From NCBI RefSeq assembly GCF_014385065.1, contig NZ_JACRTA010000002.1, positions 62,001-126,000 of the forward strand: 64,000 nucleotides of DNA, given 5' to 3'. This DNA comes from Lentihominibacter hominis (GTDB lineage: Bacteria > Bacillota > Clostridia > Peptostreptococcales > Anaerovoracaceae). Shown here one piece after another: positions 50,781 to 59,901 of the stretch (position 1 is the first letter of the stretch; each line of letters starts with the position of its first letter). A program made the position numbers and the translations under genes. The notes under the pieces are model-generated. The model saw nothing but the letters and a program-made list of their open reading frames with translations, had not been told where the DNA came from and searched no databases.

Positions 50781-50882
50781 GATGCCAATCGAAATTTTTG
50801 AAAGATAAAGAGCAGGCAGACGATTTAACATGGTACTTTTTAAGAACCTTCATTGAATCCACCGAATAGATATGATATTATA

Positions 50883-50909
50883 AAAAGCAGGTATGGATAC
50901 CTGCTTTTT
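50883..50909. terminator. Bidirectional terminator before cysE
   Basis: AAAAGCAGGTA (50883-50893) pairs with TACCTGCTTTT (50898-50908). A runs and T runs on both sides allow termination in either direction. Confidence 0.8.
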
Positions 50910-50954
50910 CAGTTTCAAAGGGGAACCGAAATTCATGTATAGAAGGAAGATATA

Positions 50955-51743
50955 ATGGCATTTTTCAGAGACGTTAGAGAGGATATAAAAGCGGTATTGG
51001 AGCAGGACCCGGCAGCAAGATCAAGCCTCGAAGTATTATTGTGTTATCCTGGCATTTGGTCGCTCATCTGGCATAAACCTGCTCACTGGCTTTATAAACA
51101 TAAGCTTAAGATGCTTGCGAGAATGATATCCCAGCTTACAAGGTGGTTCACAGGTATTGAGATACACCCGGGGGCTGTCATCGGCAGGAGATGTTTCATA
51201 GACCATGGAATGGCTGTAGTTATAGGAGAAACTGCTGAGATTGGAGACGATGTGACTATATATCAGGGCGTCACTCTGGGAGGTACAGGCAAAGATGTAG
51301 GAAAGAGACATCCTACCATAGGTAGCAGAGTCGTTATAAGCAGCGGCGCTAAAGTACTGGGACCTTTCAAAGTAGGGGATGATGTAAAAATAGGAGCAGG
51401 GTCTGTAGTGTTGAAGGAGATCCCGGATGGTTGTACAGTCGTAGGGATACCGGGCACCATAGTAAGAAGACATGGTAAGCCTACTAAGGAACTGGATCAG
51501 GTAGATCTTCCGGATCCTGTGGCCGTAGAGCTGGAGTGTCTTAGAAGGCGAGTAGTGGAGCTGGAAGAACTGTTCATAGAGAAATTCGGCGAAGAGACTC
51601 ATGTCAGATGCGACAGCGATTGTCAGTATGCCAATATTGTGAAGGAGATCCAGGACGGGACTTTTGTTCAGATATATGAAGAAGATATATACGGAGATAA
51701 AAGACCGGATGAGGAATCGGAGGAAAAAGATGAAGGTATATAA
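50955..51743 (+). CDS. cysE: Serine O-acetyltransferase
   Basis: 262 residues. It acetylates serine, the first step of cysteine synthesis. N-terminal helical domain ([20 protein letters not shown]), then left-handed hexapeptide repeats with [20 protein letters not shown] and [11 protein letters not shown]. The C-terminus has an acidic extension of about 40 residues. It overlaps cysS by 14 nt. Confidence 0.92.
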   Translation: MAFFRDVREDIKAVLEQDPAARSSLEVLLCYPGIWSLIWHKPAHWLYKHKLKMLARMISQLTRWFTGIEIHPGAVIGRRCFIDHGMAVVIGETAEIGDDVTIYQGVTLGGTGKDVGKRHPTIGSRVVISSGAKVLGPFKVGDDVKIGAGSVVLKEIPDGCTVVGIPGTIVRRHGKPTKELDQVDLPDPVAVELECLRRRVVELEELFIEKFGEETHVRCDSDCQYANIVKEIQDGTFVQIYEEDIYGDKRPDEESEEKDEGI

Positions 51744-53127
51744 TACACTTACGAGAAAAAAAGAAGAACTCAGACCGATAGAGGACGGCATTATAAAAAT
51801 ATATGTGTGCGGGCCTACAGTATATAATTATTTCCATATAGGAAATGCAAGGCCTTTCGTGGTTTTTGACACATTGAGAAAATACTTGGAATATAGAGGA
51901 TATAAAGTGAAATTCGTTCAGAATTTTACGGATGTGGACGATAAAATAATAAATAAAGCTAAAGAGGAAGGCATAACAGCTTCTGAAGTCAGTGAAAAAT
52001 ATATAGAAGAATATTATAAGGATGCAAAGGCTCTGAATGTTAAAAAGGCGGATGTTCATCCTAAGGTTTCAGAGCATATTCCTGAGATCATAGATTTTGT
52101 CAGTACCCTTGTAGATAAAGGATATGCCTATGAAGCAGATGGTGATGTTTATTTTTCGACAAGAAAATTTGACGGATACGGAAAACTTTCAAGGCAGAAC
52201 GTAGAAGATCTTGAGTCGGGAGCAAGGATAGCAGTGGGTGATATAAAACAAGATCCATTGGATTTCGCATTATGGAAGGCCCAGAAGGAAGAAAGCGAAA
52301 TAGCATGGGAAAGCCCTTGGGGAAAAGGTCGTCCCGGCTGGCATATAGAGTGTTCTGCCATGTCAAAAAAACATCTTGGAGATACTATAGATATTCATGC
52401 AGGAGGTCAGGATCTTCAGTTTCCGCATCACGAAAACGAGATTGCTCAGTCTGAATGCTGCAATGGAGCACCATTTGCCAATTATTGGATGCACAATGGA
52501 TATATAACGATTGATAATGAGAAAATGTCGAAATCAAAGGGTAATTTCTTTACAGTCAGAGATATACTTAAGGATTATGACGGAGAGGTTATCAGATTTT
52601 TCCTGCTTTCAGGACATTACAGGAATCCGATAAATTTCAGTGATGCTCTTATGGAGCAAGCCAAGGCAGGACTGGCAAGAATGGAAAATGCGAAGGAGAA
52701 CCTCAGACATCTTATGGAAAATGGATCGGGAGAAATGACAGACGCAGAGAGAGAAACATTGTCAGGTTATGATAAATACAGGAAGGCATTCATCGCTGCG
52801 ATGGACGATGACCTTAATACGGCGGATGCTATTTCTGCCATATTCGAGCTTATAACAGCTATAAATACAGCAGTAAAAGACGGCGCCAGCAAAGAGTTTG
52901 CTAAAAAGAGTCTTGATATGTTGATGGAGCTGGCTGACGTGGTGGGGCTTCTGCAAAAGGATGATACAAATGAAATCGACGATGATATACAGAGTTTAGT
53001 TGATGAAAGACAGGCGGCGAGGAAAGCGAAAGATTTTGCAAGGGCTGATGAAATTCGAGACCTGCTGAAGGAAAGAGGAATCACTCTCAAAGATACGCCT
53101 CAGGGAGTCCAGATAATCAGGGAATAA
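51730..53127 (+). CDS. cysS: Cysteinyl-tRNA synthetase
   Basis: 465 residues. HIGNARP near 38 (HIGH motif) and KMSKSKGN (KMSKS motif) mark a class I synthetase; the zinc ligands C in YVCGPTVYN and C-x-n-H-H-E in the middle are present ([16 protein letters not shown] region). Start MKVYNTL 51730 with GAGGAAAAAG upstream. No T-box leader is found ahead of cysE. Confidence 0.95.
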   Translation: MKVYNTLTRKKEELRPIEDGIIKIYVCGPTVYNYFHIGNARPFVVFDTLRKYLEYRGYKVKFVQNFTDVDDKIINKAKEEGITASEVSEKYIEEYYKDAKALNVKKADVHPKVSEHIPEIIDFVSTLVDKGYAYEADGDVYFSTRKFDGYGKLSRQNVEDLESGARIAVGDIKQDPLDFALWKAQKEESEIAWESPWGKGRPGWHIECSAMSKKHLGDTIDIHAGGQDLQFPHHENEIAQSECCNGAPFANYWMHNGYITIDNEKMSKSKGNFFTVRDILKDYDGEVIRFFLLSGHYRNPINFSDALMEQAKAGLARMENAKENLRHLMENGSGEMTDAERETLSGYDKYRKAFIAAMDDDLNTADAISAIFELITAINTAVKDGASKEFAKKSLDMLMELADVVGLLQKDDTNEIDDDIQSLVDERQAARKAKDFARADEIRDLLKERGITLKDTPQGVQIIRE

Positions 53128-53128
53128 C

Positions 53129-53515
53129 ATGAAAATACAAAATTTGAACGAGATCAATACTACAGCTCTGGCATATATGGGAGATGCCGTGTATGAACAG
53201 GCAGTAAGGGAACATGTAATAAAAAAAGGATCGTATCATGTCGGTAATATGCATAAGCTGTCAACGGACTTTGTGAATGCTTCAGCACAGGCTAAAATAA
53301 TAAGAACCATGTTTGATGAACTTTCTGAAGTGGAACAGAAACTTGTGAAGAGGGCAAGAAACAGAAAATACAATACAAAAGCAAAAAATGCCGATCCTGT
53401 AACATATAAGTGGGCGACTGCCTTTGAAGCTCTGGTGGGATACTTGTATTTGGCAGATGAGAATGAACGTCTGGAAAGTGTTTTGTCAAAAGCTATAGCG
53501 ATAATAGGCAAATGA
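53129..53515 (+). CDS. mrnC: Mini-ribonuclease III
   Basis: 128 residues: an RNase III catalytic domain alone (ALAYMGDAVYEQAVREHV), without an RNA-binding domain. MrnC trims 23S rRNA ends in Firmicutes. It follows cysS by 1 nt, a conserved arrangement. Confidence 0.92.
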   Translation: MKIQNLNEINTTALAYMGDAVYEQAVREHVIKKGSYHVGNMHKLSTDFVNASAQAKIIRTMFDELSEVEQKLVKRARNRKYNTKAKNADPVTYKWATAFEALVGYLYLADENERLESVLSKAIAIIGK

Positions 53516-53533
53516 GACATGGGAGGAGATAAA

Positions 53534-54364
53534 GTGAGTAAAGCTGATAAATTATTTGTAAATATGTGTCGGGACATTCTCCATGACGGGTTTTCCAGCG
53601 AAGGACAGATAGTCAGAGCCAGGTGGGAGGACGGAACTCCTGCTCATACGATAAAGAAATTCGGTATTGTCAATAGGTATGATTTGCAGGAAGAATTTCC
53701 GGCTTTGACACTAAGGCCTACAGCTATAAAATCTGCAGTTGATGAAATGCTATGGATCTGGCAGAAAAAGTCAAACAATATAAAAGACTTAAACAGCCAT
53801 ATCTGGGACGAGTGGGCAGATGAAGATGGGTCTATAGGCAAAGCTTACGGCTACCAGCTGGGTGTAAAATATAAGTTCCCTCATGGCGAAATGGATCAGG
53901 TGGACAATGTGTTGTGGCAGCTTAAGAATACTCCGTATTCCAGAAGAATTATGACAAATATATATAAATTTGACGATTTAATGGAGATGGGACTTGAACC
54001 ATGCGCTTACAGCATGACTTTCAATGTTACCGGAAACAGATTGAACGGTATACTGAATCAGAGGTCTCAGGATATTCTGGCGGCAAATAATTGGAATGTA
54101 GTGCAGTATTCGGTATTGATTCATATGATGGCGCAGGTGTCAGGTCTGAAGCCGGGAGAGCTTGTTCACGTTATTTCTGATGCTCACATATATGACAGGC
54201 ATGTGGATATTATAAGTGAAATGATAGAAAGACCTCAGTATCCGGCTCCTAAATTCATACTAAATCCTGAAGTAAAGAATTTTTATGATTTTACAACAGA
54301 TGATATCAGGGTTGAAGATTATCAGAAGAATCCTCAGATAAAAAATATACCTATAGCAGTCTGA
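53534..54364 (+). CDS. thyA: Thymidylate synthase
   Basis: 276 residues. It methylates dUMP using methylene-tetrahydrofolate. The active-site cysteine is in LEPCAYSMTFNV (in place of the common PCH), followed by RLNGILNQRSQDILAANNWN. That variant is known from Bacillus-type ThyA. GGGAGGAGATAAA lies before GTG 53534, so this start is better than the ATG at 53519 which would contain the site. Confidence 0.9.
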   Translation: MSKADKLFVNMCRDILHDGFSSEGQIVRARWEDGTPAHTIKKFGIVNRYDLQEEFPALTLRPTAIKSAVDEMLWIWQKKSNNIKDLNSHIWDEWADEDGSIGKAYGYQLGVKYKFPHGEMDQVDNVLWQLKNTPYSRRIMTNIYKFDDLMEMGLEPCAYSMTFNVTGNRLNGILNQRSQDILAANNWNVVQYSVLIHMMAQVSGLKPGELVHVISDAHIYDRHVDIISEMIERPQYPAPKFILNPEVKNFYDFTTDDIRVEDYQKNPQIKNIPIAV

Positions 54365-54394
54365 AATAAAAGGCACATGCGCGAAGGAGAAAAG

Positions 54395-54880
54395 ATGAAT
54401 GCAATTGTAATTGTGGACAAAAACTGGGCCATAGGGAAAAACGGAGGTCTTCTGGTGCATTTACCCGGGGATCTTAAATATTACAGACAGAAAACCACAG
54501 GTAATATTATAGTAGTGGGCAGAAAGACGCTGGAATCATTTCCCGGAGGAAAGCCGCTCCCTGACAGGACCAATATAGTCATAACTTCCGATACAGACTA
54601 TGAGAAAGAAGGATGTCTTATATGTCATTCGAAAGAAGAGGTTATGGAAAAATTGATGGAATATAATACGGAAAAAATTTTTATTGCAGGGGGAGCGCAG
54701 GTGTATGAACAGTTTATGGATGACTGTGATACCTTTTATGTCACAAAGATAGACGCTGAGTTTGAAGCTGACAGATATTTTCCTGATCTTGACAAGCTTG
54801 GATATACTGTGACATGGGAAAGTGAACTTCAGCAGGAAAAAGGTATATTCTACAGATTTTTAAAATACAGCAGGCCATAA
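54395..54880 (+). CDS. folA: Dihydrofolate reductase
   Basis: 161 residues. NWAIGKNGGLLVHLPGDLKYY, IVVGRKTLESFPGGKPLP and FIAGGAQVYEQF are standard for DHFR, which regenerates the folate used by ThyA just upstream. ATG 54395 follows GAAGGAG. Confidence 0.93.
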   Translation: MNAIVIVDKNWAIGKNGGLLVHLPGDLKYYRQKTTGNIIVVGRKTLESFPGGKPLPDRTNIVITSDTDYEKEGCLICHSKEEVMEKLMEYNTEKIFIAGGAQVYEQFMDDCDTFYVTKIDAEFEADRYFPDLDKLGYTVTWESELQQEKGIFYRFLKYSRP

Positions 54881-54898
54881 TGACATTTGTGAGGTAGT

Positions 54899-55624
54899 AT
54901 GTCGGAAATAATAATAGGAAGAAACGCTGTGTTGGAAGCGTTGAAAAGTAATAGAGAAATAGAAAAAATAACATTGGCTAAAGGCGCTGAGGGATCGGTA
55001 AAGCAAATAGCCGCTAAAGCGAGGGATAAACATATTCCTGTTTATTACAGTGAAAAAAAAAGGATGGATAAAACTGCATCAGGAGGAGTACATCAGGGTG
55101 TCATAGCCATTGTATCGGATTATAAATATTGCAGTGTGGAGGATATTTTAAAACGTGCGGCCTGCAGAGGTGAGGAGCCATTTATTCTTATTTTGGATGG
55201 TCTTGAAGATCCTCATAATCTGGGAGCAATCATGCGTACTGCCGAGTGTGCAGGGGTTCATGGGATAATCATTCCCAAAAGACGTTCTGTATCTGTTACA
55301 GAGACTGTGGCAAAAACATCTGCCGGAGCGGTGGAATATATGCTTTGTGCAAAGGTCACCAATATAGCCGGTGAAATAGAGAAACTTAAGAAAAAAGGCA
55401 TCTGGATAGGAGCATGTGATATGGGAGATAATCTGTACTATGAGCATGATCTTACAGGACCTCTGGGTATTGTTATAGGAGGAGAGGGAGCGGGAATAAG
55501 TCGGCTTGTGAAAGAAAAGTGCGATTTTGTCGTATCTATTCCTATGAAAGGACAGATAAGTTCTCTGAATGCATCTAATGCAGCATCTGTATTAATGTAT
55601 GAAGTTGTAAGACAGAGGAAGTAA
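54899..55624 (+). CDS. rlmB: 23S rRNA (guanosine-2'-O)-methyltransferase RlmB
   Basis: 241 residues. N-terminal substrate domain and SpoU methylase domain with DGLEDPHNLGAIMRTAECAG, IVIGGEGAGISRL and IPMKGQISSLNASNAASV, the knot motifs. It is in its usual place between mrnC and sigH. Confidence 0.93.
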   Translation: MSEIIIGRNAVLEALKSNREIEKITLAKGAEGSVKQIAAKARDKHIPVYYSEKKRMDKTASGGVHQGVIAIVSDYKYCSVEDILKRAACRGEEPFILILDGLEDPHNLGAIMRTAECAGVHGIIIPKRRSVSVTETVAKTSAGAVEYMLCAKVTNIAGEIEKLKKKGIWIGACDMGDNLYYEHDLTGPLGIVIGGEGAGISRLVKEKCDFVVSIPMKGQISSLNASNAASVLMYEVVRQRK

Positions 55625-55627
55625 TGT

Positions 55628-56248
55628 ATGTGTAAAATTGACTGCAACAGTTGTATTCTCTCTGACAGCGATCTGGCGGTTATGGCGCAAGGCGGCGACC
55701 TTGATGCTGAAGAAAGGCTGATGAGACGATACAAGGAAACTGTCAGGATAAAATCAAAGATGTATTACATGGCAGGTGCCGATGAAGATGATGTAGTTCA
55801 GGAGGGTATGATAGGACTGCTTAAGGCAATCAGACAGTTTGATGCCGGAAAAGCAGCATCATTTGAAACATTTGCCAATATATGTATAACACGGCAGATA
55901 ATAAGCGCAATCAGATCAGCGGCAAGGGACAAACACAGGGCGCTTAATACATCTGTTCCTTTGAGCAATCCTCTGAAGCCGGAAAATGAGGATTTAACTA
56001 TAGCGGATACGCTCAAGACAAATATGGAAGAAGATCCGGAAGAGCTTCTTGTACTTAAGGATATAGCTTATTATATAAGAAATAACGGGGATAATGTTTT
56101 CAGTGATTTTGAGATGCAGGTTTTAAGTGAAGTACTCAAAGATAATGATTACAGAAAGATTTCAGCGAAGCTGGGAAAAAGTATAAAATCTATAGATAAT
56201 GCTATGCAGAGAGTCAAGAAAAAAATAGTAAATTATTTATGGAACTAA
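55628..56248 (+). CDS. sigH: RNA polymerase sigma factor SigH
   Basis: 206 residues. Region 2 with DEDDVVQEGMIGLLKAIRQFD and region 4 with FEMQVLSEVLKDNDYRKISAKLGKSIKSIDNAMQRV. SigH starts sporulation or stationary-phase programmes in Firmicutes. It follows rlmB by 3 nt; the yacP gene often found between is absent here. Confidence 0.9.
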   Translation: MCKIDCNSCILSDSDLAVMAQGGDLDAEERLMRRYKETVRIKSKMYYMAGADEDDVVQEGMIGLLKAIRQFDAGKAASFETFANICITRQIISAIRSAARDKHRALNTSVPLSNPLKPENEDLTIADTLKTNMEEDPEELLVLKDIAYYIRNNGDNVFSDFEMQVLSEVLKDNDYRKISAKLGKSIKSIDNAMQRVKKKIVNYLWN

Positions 56249-56295
56249 CGTGTGAAAAACGTGTTCTAAAATCGGCTCAAGAGATTGCAATTTAG

Positions 56296-56324
56296 TTGAC
56301 ACGTCATATAAAATATAGTACCAT
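56296..56324 (+). promoter_or_regulatory. Promoter of tRNA-Thr / tuf
   Basis: TTGACA, 17 nt, TACCAT, 15 nt before the tRNA. Confidence 0.75.
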
Positions 56325-56339
56325 AATTAATATTGGTAT

Positions 56340-56416
56340 GCTGCTGTAGCTCAGTAGGTAGAGCACTTCATTGGTAATGAAGAGGTTCGGCAGTTCAAGT
56401 CTGCTCAGCAGCTCCA
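56340..56416 (+). tRNA. tRNA-Thr (GGT)
   Basis: Acceptor stem GCTGCTG/CAGCAGC (56340-56346, 56406-56412), anticodon stem CTTCA/TGAAG with loop TTGGTAA and anticodon GGT, T arm with TTCAAGT, encoded CCA at 56414-56416. Confidence 0.95.
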
Positions 56417-56431
56417 TTTTAATATGTATGG

Positions 56432-56499
56432 ATATCGCTTTGCGATATTGACGGACTGTGAATCAAAGTCCACCATCGAAAAGAATCGGCGGAGGCCGA
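56432..56499 (+). other. Multi-hairpin leader of tuf
   Basis: Three short stems in a row: ATATCGC/GCGATAT (56432-56438, 56442-56448), GGACT/AGTCC (56453-56457, 56467-56471) and TCGGC/GCCGA (56486-56490, 56495-56499). The 120 nt between tRNA-Thr and tuf may be a processed or regulated leader. Confidence 0.45.
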
Positions 56500-56539
56500 C
56501 TTTGTTCTTTACGCATTATTTTAATTAGGAGGAATTAAA

Positions 56540-57733
56540 ATGGCAAAACAGAAATTTGAAAGAAACAAACCGCATATCAATATCGGAACGATCGGTCACG
56601 TAGACCATGGTAAGACGACGCTCACAGCGGCAATCACAACAGTACTTCACCAGAGATACGGACTGGGATCAGACGTAGCATTCGATCAGATCGACAAAGC
56701 GCCTGAAGAAAAAGAAAGAGGAATCACAATCGCAACAGCTCACGTAGAGTATGAGACGCCAAATAGACACTACGCGCACGTAGACTGCCCGGGACATGCT
56801 GACTATGTAAAGAACATGATCACAGGAGCAGCCCAGATGGACGGAGCGATCCTGGTAGTGGCAGCAACAGACGGCCCAATGCCGCAGACAAGAGAGCACA
56901 TTCTGCTTTCAAGACAGGTAGGAGTACCATACATCATAGTATTCTTAAACAAGTGCGATATGGTGGATGATGAAGAGCTTCTTGATCTGGTAGAGATGGA
57001 AGTAAGAGAACTGCTCGACCAGTATGAATTTCCTGGAGACGACACACCAATAGTAAGAGGATCAGCGCTGATGGCGTTGGAAGATCCTGCAGGTCCATGG
57101 GGAGATAAGATAGTAGAGCTGTTCGAAGAGATTGACGCATATATACCTGAACCGGAAAGAGATAATGATAAGCCGTTCATCATGCCGGTAGAGGACGTAT
57201 TCTCCATCACAGGAAGAGGAACAGTAGCGACAGGAAGAGTAGAGAGAGGAAGCCTTACAGTAGGAGCGGAAGTAGAGATCATAGGACTTACAGAAGAGAA
57301 GAGGAAGGTAGTAGTAACCGGAATCGAGATGTTCAGAAAGCTGTTAGATCAGGCTGAGACAGGAGATAACATCGGAGCTCTTTTAAGAGGAGTACAGAGA
57401 GATGAGATCGAAAGAGGACAGGTACTGGCGCAGCCGGGAACAATCCATCCGCATACAAAGTTCAAGGGAGAAGTATACGTACTGAAGAAGGAAGAGGGCG
57501 GAAGACATACACCGTTCTTTAACGGATACAGACCGCAGTTTTACTTCAGAACAACAGATGTAACAGGAGATCTTCAGTTACCGGAAGGAACAGAGATGTG
57601 TATGCCTGGAGACAACATCACAATGACTATCGAACTTATAACACCGATAGCAATTGAAGAAGGACTGAGATTCGCTATAAGAGAAGGCGGAAGGACAGTA
57701 GGATCCGGAGTAGTAACAGAGATCATAGAATAA
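56540..57733 (+). CDS. tuf: Translation elongation factor Tu
   Basis: 397 residues. [28 protein letters not shown] are the GTPase motifs. It brings aminoacyl-tRNA to the ribosome. It is read with tRNA-Thr from one promoter. Codon choice is visibly biased (many GTA, ACA, ATC, GGA), as for very highly expressed genes, and unlike its neighbours. AGGAGG precedes the ATG. Confidence 0.98.
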   Translation: MAKQKFERNKPHINIGTIGHVDHGKTTLTAAITTVLHQRYGLGSDVAFDQIDKAPEEKERGITIATAHVEYETPNRHYAHVDCPGHADYVKNMITGAAQMDGAILVVAATDGPMPQTREHILLSRQVGVPYIIVFLNKCDMVDDEELLDLVEMEVRELLDQYEFPGDDTPIVRGSALMALEDPAGPWGDKIVELFEEIDAYIPEPERDNDKPFIMPVEDVFSITGRGTVATGRVERGSLTVGAEVEIIGLTEEKRKVVVTGIEMFRKLLDQAETGDNIGALLRGVQRDEIERGQVLAQPGTIHPHTKFKGEVYVLKKEEGGRHTPFFNGYRPQFYFRTTDVTGDLQLPEGTEMCMPGDNITMTIELITPIAIEEGLRFAIREGGRTVGSGVVTEIIE

Positions 57734-57750
57734 GGGTAACACCTATAGGA

Positions 57751-57777
57751 AACGAGCCTTACTTAAGGCTCGTTTTT
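57751..57777 (+). terminator. Terminator of tuf
   Basis: AACGAGCCTT (57751-57760) pairs with AAGGCTCGTT (57765-57774), loop ACTT, followed by TTTGTG. Confidence 0.9.
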
Positions 57778-57924
57778 GTGTCATATAGTAAATATCGATT
57801 TAAAAAATGTATATATTTATTTAGATCAGAATTTGATAAGTTGATTTTGAGCTATGAATTTTTACGATATTACTATATAATTATATATAATAGAATGTGA
57901 GATTTGAGAAGACAGAGGTATACT

Positions 57925-58824
57925 ATGGTTAGATTCAAGGGTGAGATATACTTGCTTCTCGCAGCAATAATATGGGGATCTGCATTTATATTTCAGAAAA
58001 TGGGAATGGATCACATAGGACCCTTTTCTTTCAGTGCTTTCAGATATGTGATAGGGGCTTTGGTACTTTTGCCGGTAATCTTTATACGGGATGTGGTGAC
58101 TGAAAGAAAAGGAAGACAGGCGGAGATAGTTTTTTTTCGTAACAAAAATCTGCTTAAAGGAGCATTTTTTTGCGGTCTTGCCAGTTTTGTCGCAGGATCG
58201 CTTCAGCAAGTTGGACTGGTTTATACGACTGCGGGTAAGGCTGGCTTTATAACTTCTATGGATATTGTAATAGTTCCTTTAATATTGATTATTTTAAAGA
58301 GAGAGGTTCCTGCGCTCACATGGTTTGGTATAGCCGTAGCTGCTTTTGGCCTTTATCTTCTTTGTATAACAGATGGATTTACAATACAGATAGGAGACGG
58401 TCTTGTCATGGGGTGTGCGGTGGCATATTCCTTCCAGATAATCCTTATAGATCATTACTCGGAAAAGACAGATGTATTGAAGCTTTCCTTTATGCAGTTC
58501 ATGTTTGCGGGTATAGTTTCGGGTGTTGTTGCTGTATTTGCGGAAACTATATCCTTTCAGTCTGTCATAGATTGTATAGTGCCTATATTATACGTTGCAG
58601 TTCTTGAAGTCAGTATAGCATTCACTCTTCAGATTGCGGGTCAGAAATATACATCTGCGGCTATAGCGACTGTCATAATGAGTCTTGAGTCTCTTTTTGC
58701 AGCGGTATGCGGAGCATTATTTCTTCATGAAACCATGTCGGCGCGTGAGATCATGGGATGTGTGCTTATGTTCGGTGCATTTATAATCGCGCAGATTCCC
58801 GAGATGAGAGCTGATGGGAAATAA
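57925..58824 (+). CDS. EamA-family (DMT) transporter
   Basis: About 299 residues with ten predicted membrane segments, two EamA repeats (IYLLLAAIIWGSAFIFQKMG at the start; GDGLVMGCAVAYSFQIILID in the middle). It likely exports an amino acid or other small metabolite. ATG 57925 follows AGAGG. Substrate not deducible. Confidence 0.85.
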   Translation: MVRFKGEIYLLLAAIIWGSAFIFQKMGMDHIGPFSFSAFRYVIGALVLLPVIFIRDVVTERKGRQAEIVFFRNKNLLKGAFFCGLASFVAGSLQQVGLVYTTAGKAGFITSMDIVIVPLILIILKREVPALTWFGIAVAAFGLYLLCITDGFTIQIGDGLVMGCAVAYSFQIILIDHYSEKTDVLKLSFMQFMFAGIVSGVVAVFAETISFQSVIDCIVPILYVAVLEVSIAFTLQIAGQKYTSAAIATVIMSLESLFAAVCGALFLHETMSAREIMGCVLMFGAFIIAQIPEMRADGK

Positions 58825-58921
58825 TGTAAGAAATTTACATAAAATCACATACATTCCACATAAAATGATTAAAATAAAGTGTGTAGAAATAAGAAAGGTA
58901 AAATAAGAGGTTACAGATTAG

Positions 58922-59884
58922 ATGAAAGACATATATATTTCAGAGTTTAAGACTAATCAGGAAGTCATATCATATTTTATAGTTAAAACAGTGGCTGTAA
59001 AAGTAGGATCCAATAAGAAAGCATATCTGGATCTGCTTCTTGCGGATAAAACAGGTGAAATTTCAGCAAAAAAGTGGGATATAGCCGATGAAGAGATGCC
59101 CGGATTGGAGAAGATCAAAGAAGGCAGCATCATAAAAGTGAAGGCTTTGGTTACTGAATGGAACGGAATGAAGCAGCTGAGAGTAAGTCGTATAAGACAG
59201 ACATCGGCAGAAGACAGTATTGTTATGATGGATTATATAAAAGCTGCTCCTGAAGCTGCTGATGATATGTATTCATACATATATGACAAAGCAGATAATT
59301 TTCAAGATAAAGATCTTAGGAACATCTGTCTGAAACAGCTTACTGATAATAAGGAAAAATTGATGTATTACCCGGCAGCGCAGAAGAATCATCATGCGGA
59401 AATGTCAGGACTTTTATATCATATAAAGCGTATGTTGATGATGGCGGAAAAAGCCTGTGAGGTATATACTAATCTTAACAGGGAGCTTGTTATGACAGGA
59501 GTTATACTACATGATATGGAAAAGATAAATGAAATAGAATCTAATGAACTTGGAATTTCAACAGGGTACTCTTTTGAAGGCAAGATGCTGGGTCATCTTG
59601 TACAGGGTGTCAGAGTTATAGATAAGCTGGCTGATCAGCTTGATATTCCCAGAGAAAAAGCTGTAATGCTTGAGCATATGATACTTTCTCATCATTATGA
59701 ACCTGAGTTCGGCAGTCCTAAGAAACCGCTTTTCCCTGAGGCAGAGATGCTTCATTATTTGGATATGATAGATGCTAAGATGTTTGATATGCAGGAAGCT
59801 CTTGAGAAGACAGAACCCGGAAGTTTCAGTGACAGAGTCTGGACTCTTGACAACAGAAACTTGTATAAAGTCACAGAATGGTAA
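58922..59884 (+). CDS. yhaM: 3'-5' exoribonuclease YhaM-like (OB fold plus HD domain)
   Basis: 320 residues. N-terminal OB-fold (KAYLDLLLADKTGEISAKKWD) binds nucleic acid; the HD domain has HHAEMSGLLYHIK, GVILHDMEKINE and ILSHHYEPEFGSPKKPLFP. Homologues degrade RNA from the 3' end. Confidence 0.88.
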   Translation: MKDIYISEFKTNQEVISYFIVKTVAVKVGSNKKAYLDLLLADKTGEISAKKWDIADEEMPGLEKIKEGSIIKVKALVTEWNGMKQLRVSRIRQTSAEDSIVMMDYIKAAPEAADDMYSYIYDKADNFQDKDLRNICLKQLTDNKEKLMYYPAAQKNHHAEMSGLLYHIKRMLMMAEKACEVYTNLNRELVMTGVILHDMEKINEIESNELGISTGYSFEGKMLGHLVQGVRVIDKLADQLDIPREKAVMLEHMILSHHYEPEFGSPKKPLFPEAEMLHYLDMIDAKMFDMQEALEKTEPGSFSDRVWTLDNRNLYKVTEW

Positions 59885-59901
59885 TAAGATGAATTAATGA
59901 T

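Noticed and set aside
50781-50954. T-box leader for the cysE-cysS operon
   Set aside because: The 174 nt contain a terminator hairpin but neither a T-box core motif nor a specifier loop arrangement that I can recognise.
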